Source of the DNA: Latrodectus hesperus
Lineage: Eukaryota > Arthropoda > Arachnida > Araneae > Theridiidae
Reading direction: 5' to 3'
Assembly (NCBI GenBank): GCA_037975125.1
Contig: CM075852.1
Location: 3,849,214 to 3,913,213 of the forward strand
Length of the DNA stretch: 64,000 nucleotides
Under the pieces are notes generated by a model. The model made no database searches, was not told the origin of the DNA, and was given only the letters and a program-made list of their open reading frames with translations. A program made the position numbers and the translations under genes. Shown here one piece after another: positions 1 through 12,403 of this stretch. Numbering within the stretch: position 1 is the stretch's first letter; each line of letters begins with the position of its first letter.

Positions 1-835
1 TTTGTACTATGCAGGGCATTTCCTCACATGTTTGAAATTGGGTGACAATTGCTTACGATTTTCGGATTCCACAGCCCAATTTTAGCACATTCTCTACTTC
101 TCCAGAAGATGGTTTTCATACTATACTGTTTCTTCATGCGCTTCGTGATTATGTAAATTTTATTTTGGTATAAGCAATGCACATCTTCCAAACGCACTTG
201 CTGGTGCTGAATATAGTGGATTAGTGAGGTATAAACATCGGCATCTCTCAAACAAGAGATAGTTCTTTGACCCTTTCCATATAATATCTGAAAAGTTGTA
301 AACCTTGGTTTTATGAACTGACTATACTAAACTTGAAGATGGATGAGTAATTTGCTATGACAATCTAGATGGTTCCTTGACACAAAAATTGAAATCTGGC
401 TTAGGATCTTTTGATTTTAAACCTCTCTAACCATTCATTTAATCGACGGAAAGTCATATTGTAAATTCTAGTATAATTTCTATATATGATGTAAATATAT
501 ATAAAATTTTGGATCCTAGACAAATCGGCAGTTGACTGCATAAAGAAATGGTAAGCATAAAAATTCTCAACCACTTTCATTTGTTTTTCTCGCTTTTTTG
601 TTTCATGAATTACTATTTTCGGCTTGTGCGCACTTCCACTTCTCTTTATTGCGCACTTCCACTTTATTGCGTTCATAGGCAAGATAATTGTCCTTAGAAA
701 TTATCATTAATGTACTCTACAAGAAATATACATCTGTTAATCATAGCAAATCAACAATTGCTCGTAGAAAAGGAAGTAAAAAATCTCAACAGTTTTAATG
801 ATGTATTTCTCGTTTTTTTTATCTCATCAATCAGT
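1..835. other. AT-rich intergenic DNA
   Basis: I see no supported gene here. The two short open frames on the minus strand (24-251 and 401-682) have low-complexity composition and no recognisable motif. A small imperfect tandem duplication lies at about 627-672, where a run of CGCACTTCCACTT and TTTATTG occurs twice. Confidence 0.6.
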
Positions 836-847
836 ATTGACAACGTA
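836..847. repeat. 12-bp target-site duplication, left copy
   Basis: ATTGACAACGTA occurs here and again at 1644-1655, exactly at the two ends of the LINE-derived insertion. A duplication of this length is typical of target-primed reverse transcription. Confidence 0.85.
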
Positions 848-1643
848 CCTGGGGCCTGAGCAGCTACCAGGCGCGTCGGTAGGCGGTGGATCACCGAACG
901 TCCTGTAGGAATGACAGGATAGCCTTGAATATAGAATCAGAGGCCGTGAACCAGCTCCCGTAAACCCTGGTGTTATGCGTTCCGTGCCTAGGGCTAATTG
1001 GCACCGCGGTATTGGTGTCTTAACGGAGCCTCTAGTTGCCTGGCAAACTTCTAGAGTAATTTGCCTTGCCCATTATCTCAGGCAATGCTGGGTGGACTTA
1101 TATTACCTGAGCTTATAAATTGTTATCTTGTGGCTGAAAAGACACAAGAAATAACAATCCTTTCTGCATCTACAGGTGATGCCCCTGAAGTTGACCTTGC
1201 TGAAAAAGACAAGTGAACTCAGAGGCTGTCTTGTAAAGGGGCAGTAATGAATCCTTCACTTGAGGTAGAAATGACCTCCAAACCATCTTCTGGTGAAAGT
1301 CAGGAAGCTATCCCTAGTATGACTGACTCTCTGACCAGATGGGACTATTTCAGCAAGACCCTATCTGCTGGAAATGTCATACGCAAGAGGAAACGGCAGA
1401 GCATATCATTTATGAATGCGAGGCTCTTGCCCTCCCTAGATTAACCTCTTTAGGCATCATCCATACTAGAGAGTTACACCTTGACTCCATTAAATGGTTA
1501 TCGGACTTTATTAATAAAGTGGGTGACCCGAGCAACTGGAACTAGGAAACATTGGGTTTGGAGTTAATGGTACAAAATGCTGATAAAAGCAGAGGTGCCC
1601 AATGACATACAAACCCAATTCTAAGAAGAAGAAGAAGAAGAAG
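848..1643 (+). mobile_element. Internally deleted non-LTR retrotransposon copy with (GAA)n tail
   Basis: This 796-bp unit is bounded by perfect 12-bp duplications (ATTGACAACGTA at 836-847 and 1644-1655). Its left part is GC-richer, non-coding and resembles a LINE 5' untranslated region (848 to about 1180), and a short possible ORF1 piece follows near 1247-1330. Its right part encodes the last residues of a LINE ORF2, ending in a C-x2-C-x8-H-x4-C zinc-binding motif. A 3' untranslated stretch and a short AAG/GAA repeat at about 1624-1643 end the unit. The body of ORF2 (endonuclease, reverse transcriptase) is absent. Because the TSDs surround the deleted form, the deletion probably preceded insertion, so the copy was mobilised in trans by a complete relative. 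A microsatellite tail instead of poly(A) fits R1/LOA/I-like LINEs, but the clade is inferred. Confidence 0.75.
1339..1545 (+). pseudogene. LINE ORF2 C-terminal fragment (CCHC motif)
   Basis: The frame encodes the C-terminal tail of a LINE ORF2 protein. A C-x2-C-x8-H-x4-C motif starts at about residue 12 (CWKC, then EHIIYEC) and is followed by roughly 40 residues to a stop. This motif is typical of the ORF2 C-terminus in Jockey, R1 and I-type elements. No reverse transcriptase or endonuclease sequence precedes it, so the fragment cannot act alone. The ATG at 1339 is simply the first one in the frame and not a biological start. The overlapping frame at 1247-1444 is open by chance or holds a small ORF1 remnant. 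Confidence 0.7.
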
Positions 1644-1655
1644 ATTGACAACGTA
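1644..1655. repeat. 12-bp target-site duplication, right copy
   Basis: This is the second copy of ATTGACAACGTA. It follows directly on the (GAA)n tail of the LINE-derived unit. Confidence 0.85.
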
Positions 1656-4600
1656 TAAGCACATTGACTTTCTTTCAATATTCAATCCTTGAATAAGCCA
1701 GATAACTGTCCAATAATATTTAAGAAATTATAGTATTTTAAGTAATTCTAAGTGAAATACATCTTCTAAGGATTTTAAGAATAATTTTGAGTAGAGAGAA
1801 TTTAATGTAGAGACTTTTAATTTGATCCCAGCAACACCTTGTAACCAGTTCTTGTTATGAACAAATCATTCAAACTTCATTTCCTAAATTATTTAGTATA
1901 AATTGTTGTTATTCAATTTCGTCTCTTGCTAATTATGCATTTAAAAGACTATTTGTAATAAGATATTTCTTCCACTGGAATTTGAAAATCATTCTTGTAC
2001 TAAATAATAAAATAACAAACGGAAATCAACAAGATTATTGATGTTGCGCTTTCAATTCTTATTCGAAATAAGTACTAAAAATAATTGAGTGATAAAGGCG
2101 TTATATTTTAATGCAATTATAGATATTTTGTACTTTGAAACTTTAATTTATAATTTATTTTTGTTTAGTTAAAAATCATCAATTTTCTTATTATAAATCT
2201 AAATTAAGCAAGCAATGCGTGTTTAAGTATATATATCACATTCTTAGATAAACATTAGATATTTTTCTGCTGAGGAATATTTTGCTTACTTCTTAACTTT
2301 CTTCATGAGACAGCATTTTTAAAATTTGATCTTAATTAAAGTTTGTGCCAAAAACAGCAAAACCTTGGCGAATTCAAGCTCAGCATCCAGTAAATGAAGA
2401 AAATCAGCATATTAACACACTATCAGTCATTAATTAGAAACCCGAATTAGTCTTAGCATTAAAGGACAAGTAATTAAAATTCCATTACCAAAATCTCATA
2501 TCTACTCAAATCTTTAATCGAATCAACTATGGATATTAACAAACCCAACTGTTAACCAAGCTCGCTTTTCTTTTCTCCGGAGGTTTCGTTATTATAATTC
2601 TTTACGACGCATTTAAAATTTCCTGATCTAATTTTTCAAAAATGAAAAAAGAAATAAAAGAAATTCTCCAATATTTAAAGGCAGAGAAGGCGGCATGATC
2701 ACATAATCGAAGTCGCATTTACATTTTAACGACTACGCGAATGCATACGTTTTACGAGCTCGTAATTTTCTCCGCATACTACTTTAAGGGATGGAAAATG
2801 CAATGAGCGAAGTTAATTTAATGTAGAGTTAAGGTGAGATAAAATACTTGCATTATAAATGTGTTTATATCATGAACAATGGTGTCAGGAGACTCTAAGT
2901 GATGAGAAAATGCTTTGAGGTTTTAGATTAACAAATGTTGAAATTTGATTAAATTTATAATTATTGATATTCCTGATATTATATATGTTGTTTGTAGCTT
3001 TTATTAAATAACTTAATTAATGACATTTGAACAAAAGAACTCGCAACCAGCAAAATAAGCGACTGTAAGAATTTTAAACATAACTGAAAGTTTAAGAAAT
3101 AACTAATTCCGTGAAATGACCAAACACAATTTATTTTAAATTAAAATTTATTCCAGTAATTATAACAATCGAAAAATTTAAACTTCATAATATAGATTGG
3201 TTCTTTTATTTCCGTACATAACTAAACACCTAATTTTCTGGCTTAATGCTATAATAATAATAATTATAAAATCTTTTTCGATGTAATTTTTTTATATTTT
3301 GCTTTCAGATTAAAATTATTCAATAATTCTAGCAAAGTTTTAATAAATGTATGTTACGTGCTCAGAGATTTTATTATTAACTAAATTTCGGCAACTACTT
3401 CGGATCTGGAAGTCAGTATCACAGTAAGAGCCGACTTTAAAAATACAATGTTGTAGAGAGATAGTAAAATAACATTTGATTAATGAACTATATTTAAAAA
3501 ATATACTATATAACACTTAAAATTTCATAAAATTTTAAACTTATTTGCTAAAATATTCTTCGTTAAGAAAACGCCACTGATATATTACAGTTTCAAATTA
3601 AAAAATTAGTAATACGCTTCACTTATATGTTTAGTTTATATAGTAAAATGTACGAAAATTCTCTTGATTAGATGTTTAATTTTAAGTTTTATTTATATGA
3701 GCAGAGAGGATATTCGGAAATATGTAATGACAATGTCAGTAGTTCATTAGTCAAAATAAATATTAAAATGAGAAATATATGTTAAACAAATACGAGCTAT
3801 GCCTTAAATCAAGATTACTCCAAATCTGCCTAGTTGGTGATTTCTAAAGAGTATACTTTTTGTTTGTTAATTAATTACAACATTTTTAATGCATCATAAT
3901 AATTCTCTTCATAAATATTAAATTAAGAAAATATTAGGTGAGTTGCATGCTTTATATAAAATTATAAAGTGCTAAAATCTATAATTTTTAATATATATAT
4001 CTATGTATAAAATAATATTTAATTTCACCGAATCTAATATTATATTTCTCTCTTATACTATATTTTATTAAAATAAGTCAAATAAATATATGAACAGATA
4101 TGAAAATATATCCTCCGAAGATTCTGCTTAGTACTGTATGATAAAAATCCTAATTTAAATTGATTTTGATTACAAAAGAAAAAAAAATTATCTGTTTTTT
4201 TTTATTAAGAAATAATGCAACTAATGTATAAAAACCAGTGCACACAAAAAGAGTGTTTCTTTTCTTTTTACAAATATTATATACTATTTATACTATTTGT
4301 TTTTTTACTGATAAAACAACTATTTATCATACAAATATTAATAGCATATTTTGCAAAAATATTTCTTCTACCAATAATTACTTTAAATCTGAATTTTACT
4401 TAGTTATGTATCTCATACATTAATGAATTCAATTATTTGTGAATCCATTTATTGATTTACAGCAATGCCATAAAATTGCAATATTTAAATGTGAAAGAAA
4501 AAAAGTATTCGCTAAATATTCATAAATTTTGACAATTCTTTCCGAAATTGATTAAAATATATTTAATCTGTAATCTAGTATTATTTACTAAATTCGTATG

Positions 4601-5402
4601 CAGAGAGGAATAGTTTTATCGATATTATTAGTGAAATCCTTATATATTCCTGTAGTAAATATTATTTATGCACTTATTTATTCATAAATTAGTATATTAA
4701 GGAGTTAAAGGAATTTCATAAGCTATGATACTTTAAGAAAAGAGTAAATAACTAAACATATCAAAATTTCCATATCTATGTTTGAATTGTGATAGTGAAC
4801 ATATATTTATTCATAAAATTATGTGAAAAAGGGTAAGCTAACATTTAAACTCAAGCGTTAAACTTATATTTTTAGTTTATTGTTGTATATATATTTATTA
4901 AATAAAAATATGCATAAAAAATACAAATTTATGATTTAATTTTTTCCCTTAAATTGAGTTTTTTCACAAATATCATGCACGTACTGCACAGGGTTTCGAA
5001 TTTTTTGATTCTTAAAAGAACCACTCATACCCGATATCATTATAAATAAATAAATATTATTATATATTATTTGTAATTGTTATGGTAAAATAATTGGAAT
5101 GATTTTTATTAAATTAACCTTGAATTTAATTAAGTAATAGTTATTATCTTCAATATACTTCTCCTTTAATTCCAAAGTAAATTCTATTGCAATAAATTGC
5201 ACGAATTAAGTAACATCATGCATAAGCTCCATTCATCTTTCGGACACATTCAATTAAGTATGAATAAGAAAACTAACGTACAACCAACGCTGTTGCTCGT
5301 TTTAATAGGTTTAGTGAAGTTTAAACAGTTCTTATTTTGTACGTAATTCAGGAAATGAGATTAATGTACTTCCTACAATTATATATTACATGTCGGAATA
5401 AG
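1656..5402. other. AT-rich DNA without recognisable genes
   Basis: This stretch is strongly AT-rich with many A/T homopolymers. The open frames at 4215-4423 are short and low in complexity. I see no splice-site-bounded exon, RNA gene or element ends. Confidence 0.55.
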
Positions 5403-5417
5403 ACTAATTATTTATTG
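5403..5417. repeat. 15-bp target-site duplication, left copy
   Basis: ACTAATTATTTATTG occurs here and at 5816-5830, flanking the SINE between them. Confidence 0.85.
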
Positions 5418-5815
5418 TTGTTGTTGTTACTTATGACACTTGGACAAGCCAAGCTCGCTATGCCGTTGGCAGTGCGAATTAAGTCAAACGGGTGCGTCTT
5501 TCGTTTGGAACAGAGCACCACGAAGGTGAAAGTACGTCTTTGCTCTAATTAAGGTGCCTCGTAATTTTGAACCAAGGTCAGGTGACGAGGCCACACCTGA
5601 GCTGGCACCCTCCTCTCCACATCCACGCCACACCAGCGGAAGGACTTTGAACGTCACAGATTAAAGTAGACATGTCCCCAACCTACGGAGTTCCAGCAAC
5701 CCAGTGAAGGAGAGTACACCGTGGTCACCCTCCCAACCACTGCCCTCGGAAAATGATGCTTCACTTTGCTGAGCTTACGGGAAGCGGCATGAAGCTACTG
5801 AGCCACTGGAGCTCT
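5418..5815 (-). mobile_element. Complete SINE, head possibly 5S-rRNA-derived
   Basis: A 398-bp GC-rich block sits between perfect 15-bp duplications (5403-5417 and 5816-5830). It reads 5' to 3' on the minus strand, starting at 5815 and ending in a (CAA)n tail, seen as TTG repeats at 5418-5428. It has no long coding frame. About 40 nt from the start, a box resembling AAGCTCAGCAAAG is followed about 38 nt later by one resembling GGTTGGGAGGGTGACC. These look like the box A and box C internal promoter of 5S rRNA genes, which defines SINE3 elements, although the spacing is about 6 nt longer than in 5S RNA. A second, eroded copy at 48985-49217 shows this is a dispersed family. The TSD makes retrotransposition very likely; the 5S origin is an inference from box similarity. 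Confidence 0.75.
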
Positions 5816-5830
5816 ACTAATTATTTATTG
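5816..5830. repeat. 15-bp target-site duplication, right copy
   Basis: This is the second copy of ACTAATTATTTATTG, adjacent to the 5' end of the minus-strand SINE. Confidence 0.85.
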
Positions 5831-6488
5831 ATTTCTTTATTGAAACACTAAAATAAAATCATGATTAATGTCACATTTTAGCGCATTGTTGCAATATTAG
5901 CGCTTGACTATCATTCATTGTTTTCATTGTTAAACGAAAAAAGCATGTATCTATTGAAAACCAAATTTTAGAGTTTATATTACAAAAACCTTTAAGCCAT
6001 TGGAAATTTATCATCACTTTAGATTTTCTCAACATGTTTCTCTATTAAAAAATGTCAAATTAAGTTTATTTTGTTATTGAAAAAAAAACAAAAATCTTCT
6101 TTCTTGTTACGGAATCTCTTATTAAGTTTTTAAAATATCCAGTGGAGATTTTAGGTATCTATAACAACTAGGCATAATGTGCAACATCATTGGAAGAAAC
6201 AACTACAAACTGACAAATGATGTCGAAACATTGCAAAGACAAATCCCAAACTAACAATGCTAATGTTTCCTTTTCCCGATGTATACCGATAGGGAATTAT
6301 ATCAATAAAAAAATTATAGTATGTGAAAAAGGTAGAAATATCTATATGTACATCCAATGTACTCGTTTCGAATTTTCTTGTTATTTATAATTTTTCATTT
6401 AACATTAATTTAGAATAATTTTCACAAATCACATAAGTGTATGACATATTTGTTTTTAGATATGTTTCAAATATACTTAAAATATATA
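5831..6488. other. AT-rich DNA without recognisable genes
   Basis: I see no gene or element end in this stretch. It contains scattered homopolymers only. Confidence 0.55.
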
Positions 6489-6496
6489 GTTTACAT
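6489..6496. repeat. 8-bp target-site duplication, left copy
   Basis: GTTTACAT occurs here and at 6751-6758, immediately outside the inverted repeats of the MITE. Confidence 0.85.
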
Positions 6497-6750
6497 GGCA
6501 CAGGTGCCGTATAATCCATGCGCCAAATTCTGAGATTGGCGAATTTTTGGTGGATTTTCTTCTGCCTCTAGCAACCTTGTTTTTGTTACGTCATACATAT
6601 GGAGACCTATACAAATTATGCAGAAAATTCTGTTTTGGTAACCCTAGTATTTACGTCGTTGCGCACGTCAAGATACGTCATCTTGGCAACATTTCTTCAT
6701 CGTCAAAAAAATTCAGAATTTGGAATCATGGATTATACGGCACCTGTGCC
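6497..6750. mobile_element. 254-bp MITE with terminal inverted repeats
   Basis: The ends match as inverted repeats: the first 24 bases (starting GGCACAGGTGCCGTATAATC) are identical to the reverse complement of the last 24. Similarity resumes after a 3-base mismatch for about 10 more bases. Perfect 8-bp duplications (GTTTACAT) flank the unit. The outermost 12 bases are themselves nearly palindromic. There is no transposase, and the two overlapping open frames inside (6547-6765 and 6599-6784) have no family motifs. This is therefore a non-autonomous element moved in trans. An 8-bp TSD is compatible with hAT, P or Merlin-type transposases. The GG terminus is unusual for hAT, so I leave the superfamily open. 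Confidence 0.85.
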
Positions 6751-6758
6751 GTTTACAT
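6751..6758. repeat. 8-bp target-site duplication, right copy
   Basis: This is the second copy of GTTTACAT, directly after the right inverted repeat of the MITE. Confidence 0.85.
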
Positions 6759-8163
6759 TAATTAATCTCTGTTTTCCTATCTAGATTCTTTTTTATAAAC
6801 TTTCATCCTTGCAAAATGTGCAAATATATATAAATAAATGCTTCACAATAAAAGCATAAAATTATTAAATCTAAAATGCAATGTTTCTTGATTACGAATA
6901 TTAGAATAGAAATCTGATTTACAAAAATAAATTTGACACCGCGTCCCTTACTTACCAGATACATCTTTGTGTACAAATTAAATGCATAAGCAAATAATTT
7001 CATTTTCTAAAATTTGTTTTTAATATACATATATTTTCTTTTACAATTTTGACCGAGAATTTCAAATTGATTCATTGGCTAATCTCCTATTATAAAAAAA
7101 TTATTTAAAAAAACTTTTACTTGATTAACAATCGAAAGATTAGTCAGATGTACAAATTTCTTGGAAAACCGAGTTTGCTTCATTCCCATCATACATTGCA
7201 CTGTATAAATAGTTATATTTATACTTCACGTGAACTGCATGAGATATTTAGAAATATGAAAATTATTTTGAATGATTTAAATTAAACATTTAATTTGATA
7301 TTTTATAAATATATATAAAACTAATTTTAATTTCACTCTTTGAAATTATCATTACACCTGAAATAATATTTGAAAGATTTTATCTTTCTTTTTATTAATA
7401 TCTACAAACAATATTGTGACAATATATTAAAAAAGTTAATTTACGTAGGTATGTAGGAAAACAAGTTAAATTTAATAAAAAAGTAATATTGTTTCACTTT
7501 TTTTATGGGAACTGAGAACATTATTTTCTTTTTCTAAAATTACAATTGTTTTTCTTTGAATTACCTAAACTTTTTGTTTGCTATAATTGTGCATAATACC
7601 ATTTTTTGAATACGCAATTATAAAAATTCTCAAATGGTTGCACTATGAAGGTGATTTAAATAATGAGACGTTCTCCCATAAGAAATTTAAAAGAACGAAG
7701 TTATGAAAACTCAAAAGAAAAATAATAAAACAAACGAAATTTTCATCACATTTCTAAGCTTATAAACTCTATGAGGTAAGGTCTAATCTTTCTGCTTCGC
7801 TCTCCAACTCATCTTACATGAAATATATATTTTTTTAATATGACTTTTTCTTTCAGTGTTTTTGAAACGATAGCTGAGAATGCATTTGAATTGCAAATGT
7901 AATATTTGAGAAGCTTATGTTGTGTATTTATTTTCTTCTTTGAGAATGCTTGGAGCAGTAACAACTTTCCCCTCACAAAAGAGTGTAAGAGTAGAAGTTG
8001 GTGAAAAAATACACTAGAAATATTTGTATATTTTTCAAAATGCCTGTTATTCAATATCCTTCTTTTTCGCTTATGAATGTACGGTAGCGGAAGCCAACGT
8101 GAAGGTGAATACCACCATTGTATGGATAGAAAACTTACGCCGCCAATCCTTTTCCAGCAGAGG
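6759..8163. other. AT-rich DNA without recognisable genes
   Basis: I see no supported feature. The minus-strand open frames at 6803-7003 and 7809-8054 lack recognisable motifs and are rich in Phe, Ile, Tyr and Lys, as expected by chance in AT-rich DNA. A somewhat GC-richer, unassigned piece at about 8070-8160 leads into the (TA)n array. Confidence 0.5.
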
Positions 8164-9198
<1,035 letters not shown>

Positions 9199-10802
9199 GC
9201 GAGTGTGAAAAAGTGAACATTTTGCATATTATTTTCAAATATTTATGAATGAATTAACAAAGATAAAGAGGTTTTTTTCATTTTTATAATAATATTTTTT
9301 TACATTATATTAATAAAATTATGTGAATGTAATAAGCGTTTTTAATTTGCATTGAGAGTTGCATGTTATACCTTACAGAAAACAGTTTTTGGTACTTTTA
9401 CATTGAACCCTCGTATGATAATCGCCATAAAGGAAAAGAAAAAAATCGTAAATTATCCATTTGCATACATCGTGTGTTGTTTAAAAATGTTATGTTTTTA
9501 TGAACTACTAAAATATAATTCAAACATTTTATATTTAAATTTTATAAACAAAATAAGTATAACTTATTGACAAAACTTATTTAAATGTAAATGTTTATTT
9601 CCAATTGGAACTGTTTACGTGATCGATTCCGTAAATAGAATGTATCTTTTTTCAATGAAACAAAATTAAATTTTGATGCATTTGGCTGTTTTTGTCTTGA
9701 TGATTTGTGACGATAATGATCCTTTTGTTCAACAAAATTATCATCAAGCAATCTTATGCAACAAATAGCTTTAGGTTTGTTCAGCATTCAGCTTGCTTAC
9801 CATTGTTTATCACATTTTAATCAGAATTGGCATAAAAAATTTATATTGGTATGTATTAGATTTGAAATGAAATTTTTTGCCTATAAAATCACCTTTTATC
9901 TACTTTATATTATTTTCGTTTCACCGTAAGAAACATGGTATATATTTAGGATCATAAGCTGGGTATAATAGAAAAGTTACCATTTTTTAATATATTTTTT
10001 TATCCAGATTTGCCTATTGCAGGATTTCTGTAAACAGATTACTCTATTTTTTTAATTATCTGCTTTTATTACATCAATTATATTTTTGACTTTCTGTAAG
10101 TACAAGATTTTTTAAAAAAATTTGCTATTAAAATTTTTTATCATTTAATTAATGCTAACTGATTCGTCTAATTTAATATTCTGTGTCTGAATATTAAACA
10201 TCTATAGCTGATAATCAAATGCCAATGTAAAACAATAAAAATTATTTTTCTTTGACTGTCTCAAACTTTAGAGTTTATTTTTGAGTCTTGGTAAGTTTGG
10301 TTTTCCACTTTCAAAAATCAAAACAATTTACATTCAATGAAAAACAAGACATTAAATTAATAATTTAAACTTTTTGGTTTTCATTACGGAATTTTCGCCA
10401 GTACAAATTCTGATCCATTTAAATTAATTTTTACATAAATTAAAATAACAATAGCTGAGAGGGTTGGCAGTATTTTGAAGAATAGCGAATCTCAGACAAA
10501 TGAACGTGGTAAATTGAAAAAAAGGACATTTTTTATCCTTTGTCTTTTTTTTTACAATTATAATACTATATTTTCTTTATTAAATTTTGGCTTATAATAT
10601 TTTACATCTGTGAAAAAAGGTGGTAAAAGAAATCAATTAAACTCATAGAACTTGAGCCTTTTCAGCTATAAGTAAATTATTCTTTGAGCTCAACGAATTG
10701 ATTTGTTTGGTTTCTTTGGATATAAAGGACCATGTTTTACATATGATAGCTAATAAAACAAATACCTATTTCAAATGAATAACTAATTTACTGCAAACAA
10801 TC
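9199..10802. other. AT-rich DNA without recognisable genes
   Basis: There are short AT-rich frames only (for example 9352-9570 and 9581-9787 on opposite strands). No family motifs or repeat ends are visible. Confidence 0.5.
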
Positions 10803-10876
10803 TGGCTTGAAGCGAGATTTGCACCGATAAGCTGTGGAACCGAAGACCGGTATGCTAACCATTCGTCTATTAGCTC
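10803..10876 (-). repeat. tRNA-like fragment (SINE head or tRNA pseudogene)
   Basis: Read on the minus strand, this GC-richer stretch contains an A-box-like TGGTTAGCATACC. A B-box-like GGTGCAAATCTC lies about 35 nt downstream. These are the two internal RNA polymerase III promoter boxes of tRNA genes in the right order and spacing. The acceptor-stem arms do not pair convincingly and the B box deviates from consensus. A functional tRNA is therefore unlikely. The fragment is most probably the head of an old tRNA-derived SINE. Confidence 0.5.
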
Positions 10877-12014
10877 GACTCAGAGTTTTAATAGTTGGAA
10901 TAGTTTCTCAAGATGTGTTTTATATACATTAAAAAACAATGCCAAGATATTTTATTATAATTATAAATCAATTTTTTCTTGGTTATTATTGTTGCATATA
11001 ATTGTCATTTAAATCTAATAATGATATAAATAACTTTGTTCCCTATTGGAAACTAACTCAACAAATTGTGCATTTAAATAAATATTTGTTAATTTTCGAA
11101 ATATTAATTCGAAGCAAGCTAATTTTTTAATGACAGCAAATTTGTATCCCATATTTTTTCTATTTAGATAAAAATAAATATAAATTCAAGATCAAGAGTA
11201 AAGTCCTTAATTTATTTTACTCATGTATGAATTTATTTTACTCATGCATTTAGAATGTGTTCAGGCCGCAATATAATGCTAATAGACTTCATTTTGAATA
11301 ATTTCTTAATTCAATATTATTAATAATGTTTTCTTATGTGCAGGAAAATTTTATTTATCTTTCAAAATAATGTAAAATGAATAACTACATTGAACTATCA
11401 TATTAAGTACCGCAGTAATAATAATAATAACGATAATTTAAATATAGTAAAATTAACAGGGATTAAAAACTTCATATAAATAAAACTGTTAATCATAAAT
11501 AATTTTCTCATGTTTCAGTGTATTATCAGTAGAAAATTATGTAAAAGTTAGAATCACGTTTAAAAGACTATTTTAAACAAAATTTTAAATACAAAATAAA
11601 TGAGAACAGCGGTTAAGTTATTAATCATTAAATTTTAAAAATGATATATTATGATGAGATTTCGAACATGTTTTATATTTATATTTTAGGAATTTTAACT
11701 TGTCTCAATAATCTTCATAAGGTAATAATGTATTACATATTATTTATTTTTCAAATTTTATTAAAAATACAATTTTGTTCATCTATGCAAATATACCTAC
11801 AACAAATATATTTTATATAAAGTATCCATAGTGAATTTCTTATAATTTAATATGTGGATCATATATTCTATAGAATTTTGTATACATATCAGAAAAATTT
11901 CGAGTAATAATATTCAGATAAAAATCTTTATGGGGATATCAGATTTTCTTACTAGTGTTCTTATAAATGGCATCTAACGCTATATCCTATTTTTGGAAGA
12001 GATAAGTCACAGAA
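10877..12014. other. AT-rich DNA up to the LTR retrotransposon
   Basis: I see no gene or element end before the target-site duplication of the BEL/Pao element. A short ATAATA-type repeat lies at about 11410-11430. Confidence 0.5.
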
Positions 12015-12019
12015 TACCA
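12015..12019. repeat. 5-bp target-site duplication, left copy
   Basis: TACCA directly precedes the TG of the left LTR and recurs at 18344-18348 after the CA of the right LTR. BEL/Pao elements usually generate 5-bp duplications. Confidence 0.85.
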
Positions 12020-12284
12020 TGTGGCAACTCAGCCACAGTAAATCCCTAAAGGGGAATGAGAAGCGCATCTTCCCTATCCGATGGGGAATCTAGCCAGTTG
12101 CTATTTGGATGCGGTCGAATGAAGACCGTATTGGCACCAGTGTATCACGGTGTGGAACTCATTTTTATGGAATATAATCATGAAAATTGTTATTTGTTAA
12201 TTGTTATTGTTAAAATAAAAATATTAAAGGCAATAGGACTTATTAATGAAAGGAAACAAACACGCAACAATTCGTAACGCAACA
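12020..12284 (+). repeat. 5' LTR
   Basis: This 265-bp direct repeat begins TGTGGCAACTC and ends AACGCAACA, so it has the usual TG...CA termini. It matches 18079-18343 except for a one-base length difference in an A run and a small cluster of differences just inside its 3' end. The open frame at 12056-12277 is an accident of LTR sequence. The LTR should contain the element's promoter. No clear TATA box stands out in so AT-rich a sequence. Confidence 0.93.
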
Positions 12285-12288
12285 TTCT

Positions 12289-12309
12289 TGGTGACCTCGG
12301 ACGTGATGG
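12289..12309 (+). promoter_or_regulatory. Primer-binding site, tRNA-Trp type
   Basis: Four bases after the LTR, TGGTGACCTCGGACGTGAT is complementary, with a few differences, to the 3' end of arthropod tRNA-Trp (which ends ...CACGTCGGGGTCACCA). This is where minus-strand DNA synthesis would be primed. The tRNA assignment rests on my recollection of the tRNA-Trp 3' end. Confidence 0.7.
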
Positions 12310-12403
12310 TTTGAATTATTTTGAAGGAGCGTTCACGGCACTAGAGAGCTGAGATTTGAGGTAGGCCCATTTTTCCCTTATTAGAATTTAATATTTTAAG
12401 ATA

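Noticed and set aside
10803..10876. Functional tRNA gene
   Set aside because: A- and B-box-like motifs are present but the acceptor stem does not pair and the B box is off consensus. It is listed as a tRNA-like fragment instead.
12056..12277. 73-codon frame
   Set aside because: It lies entirely in the 5' LTR of the BEL/Pao element and has no coding features.
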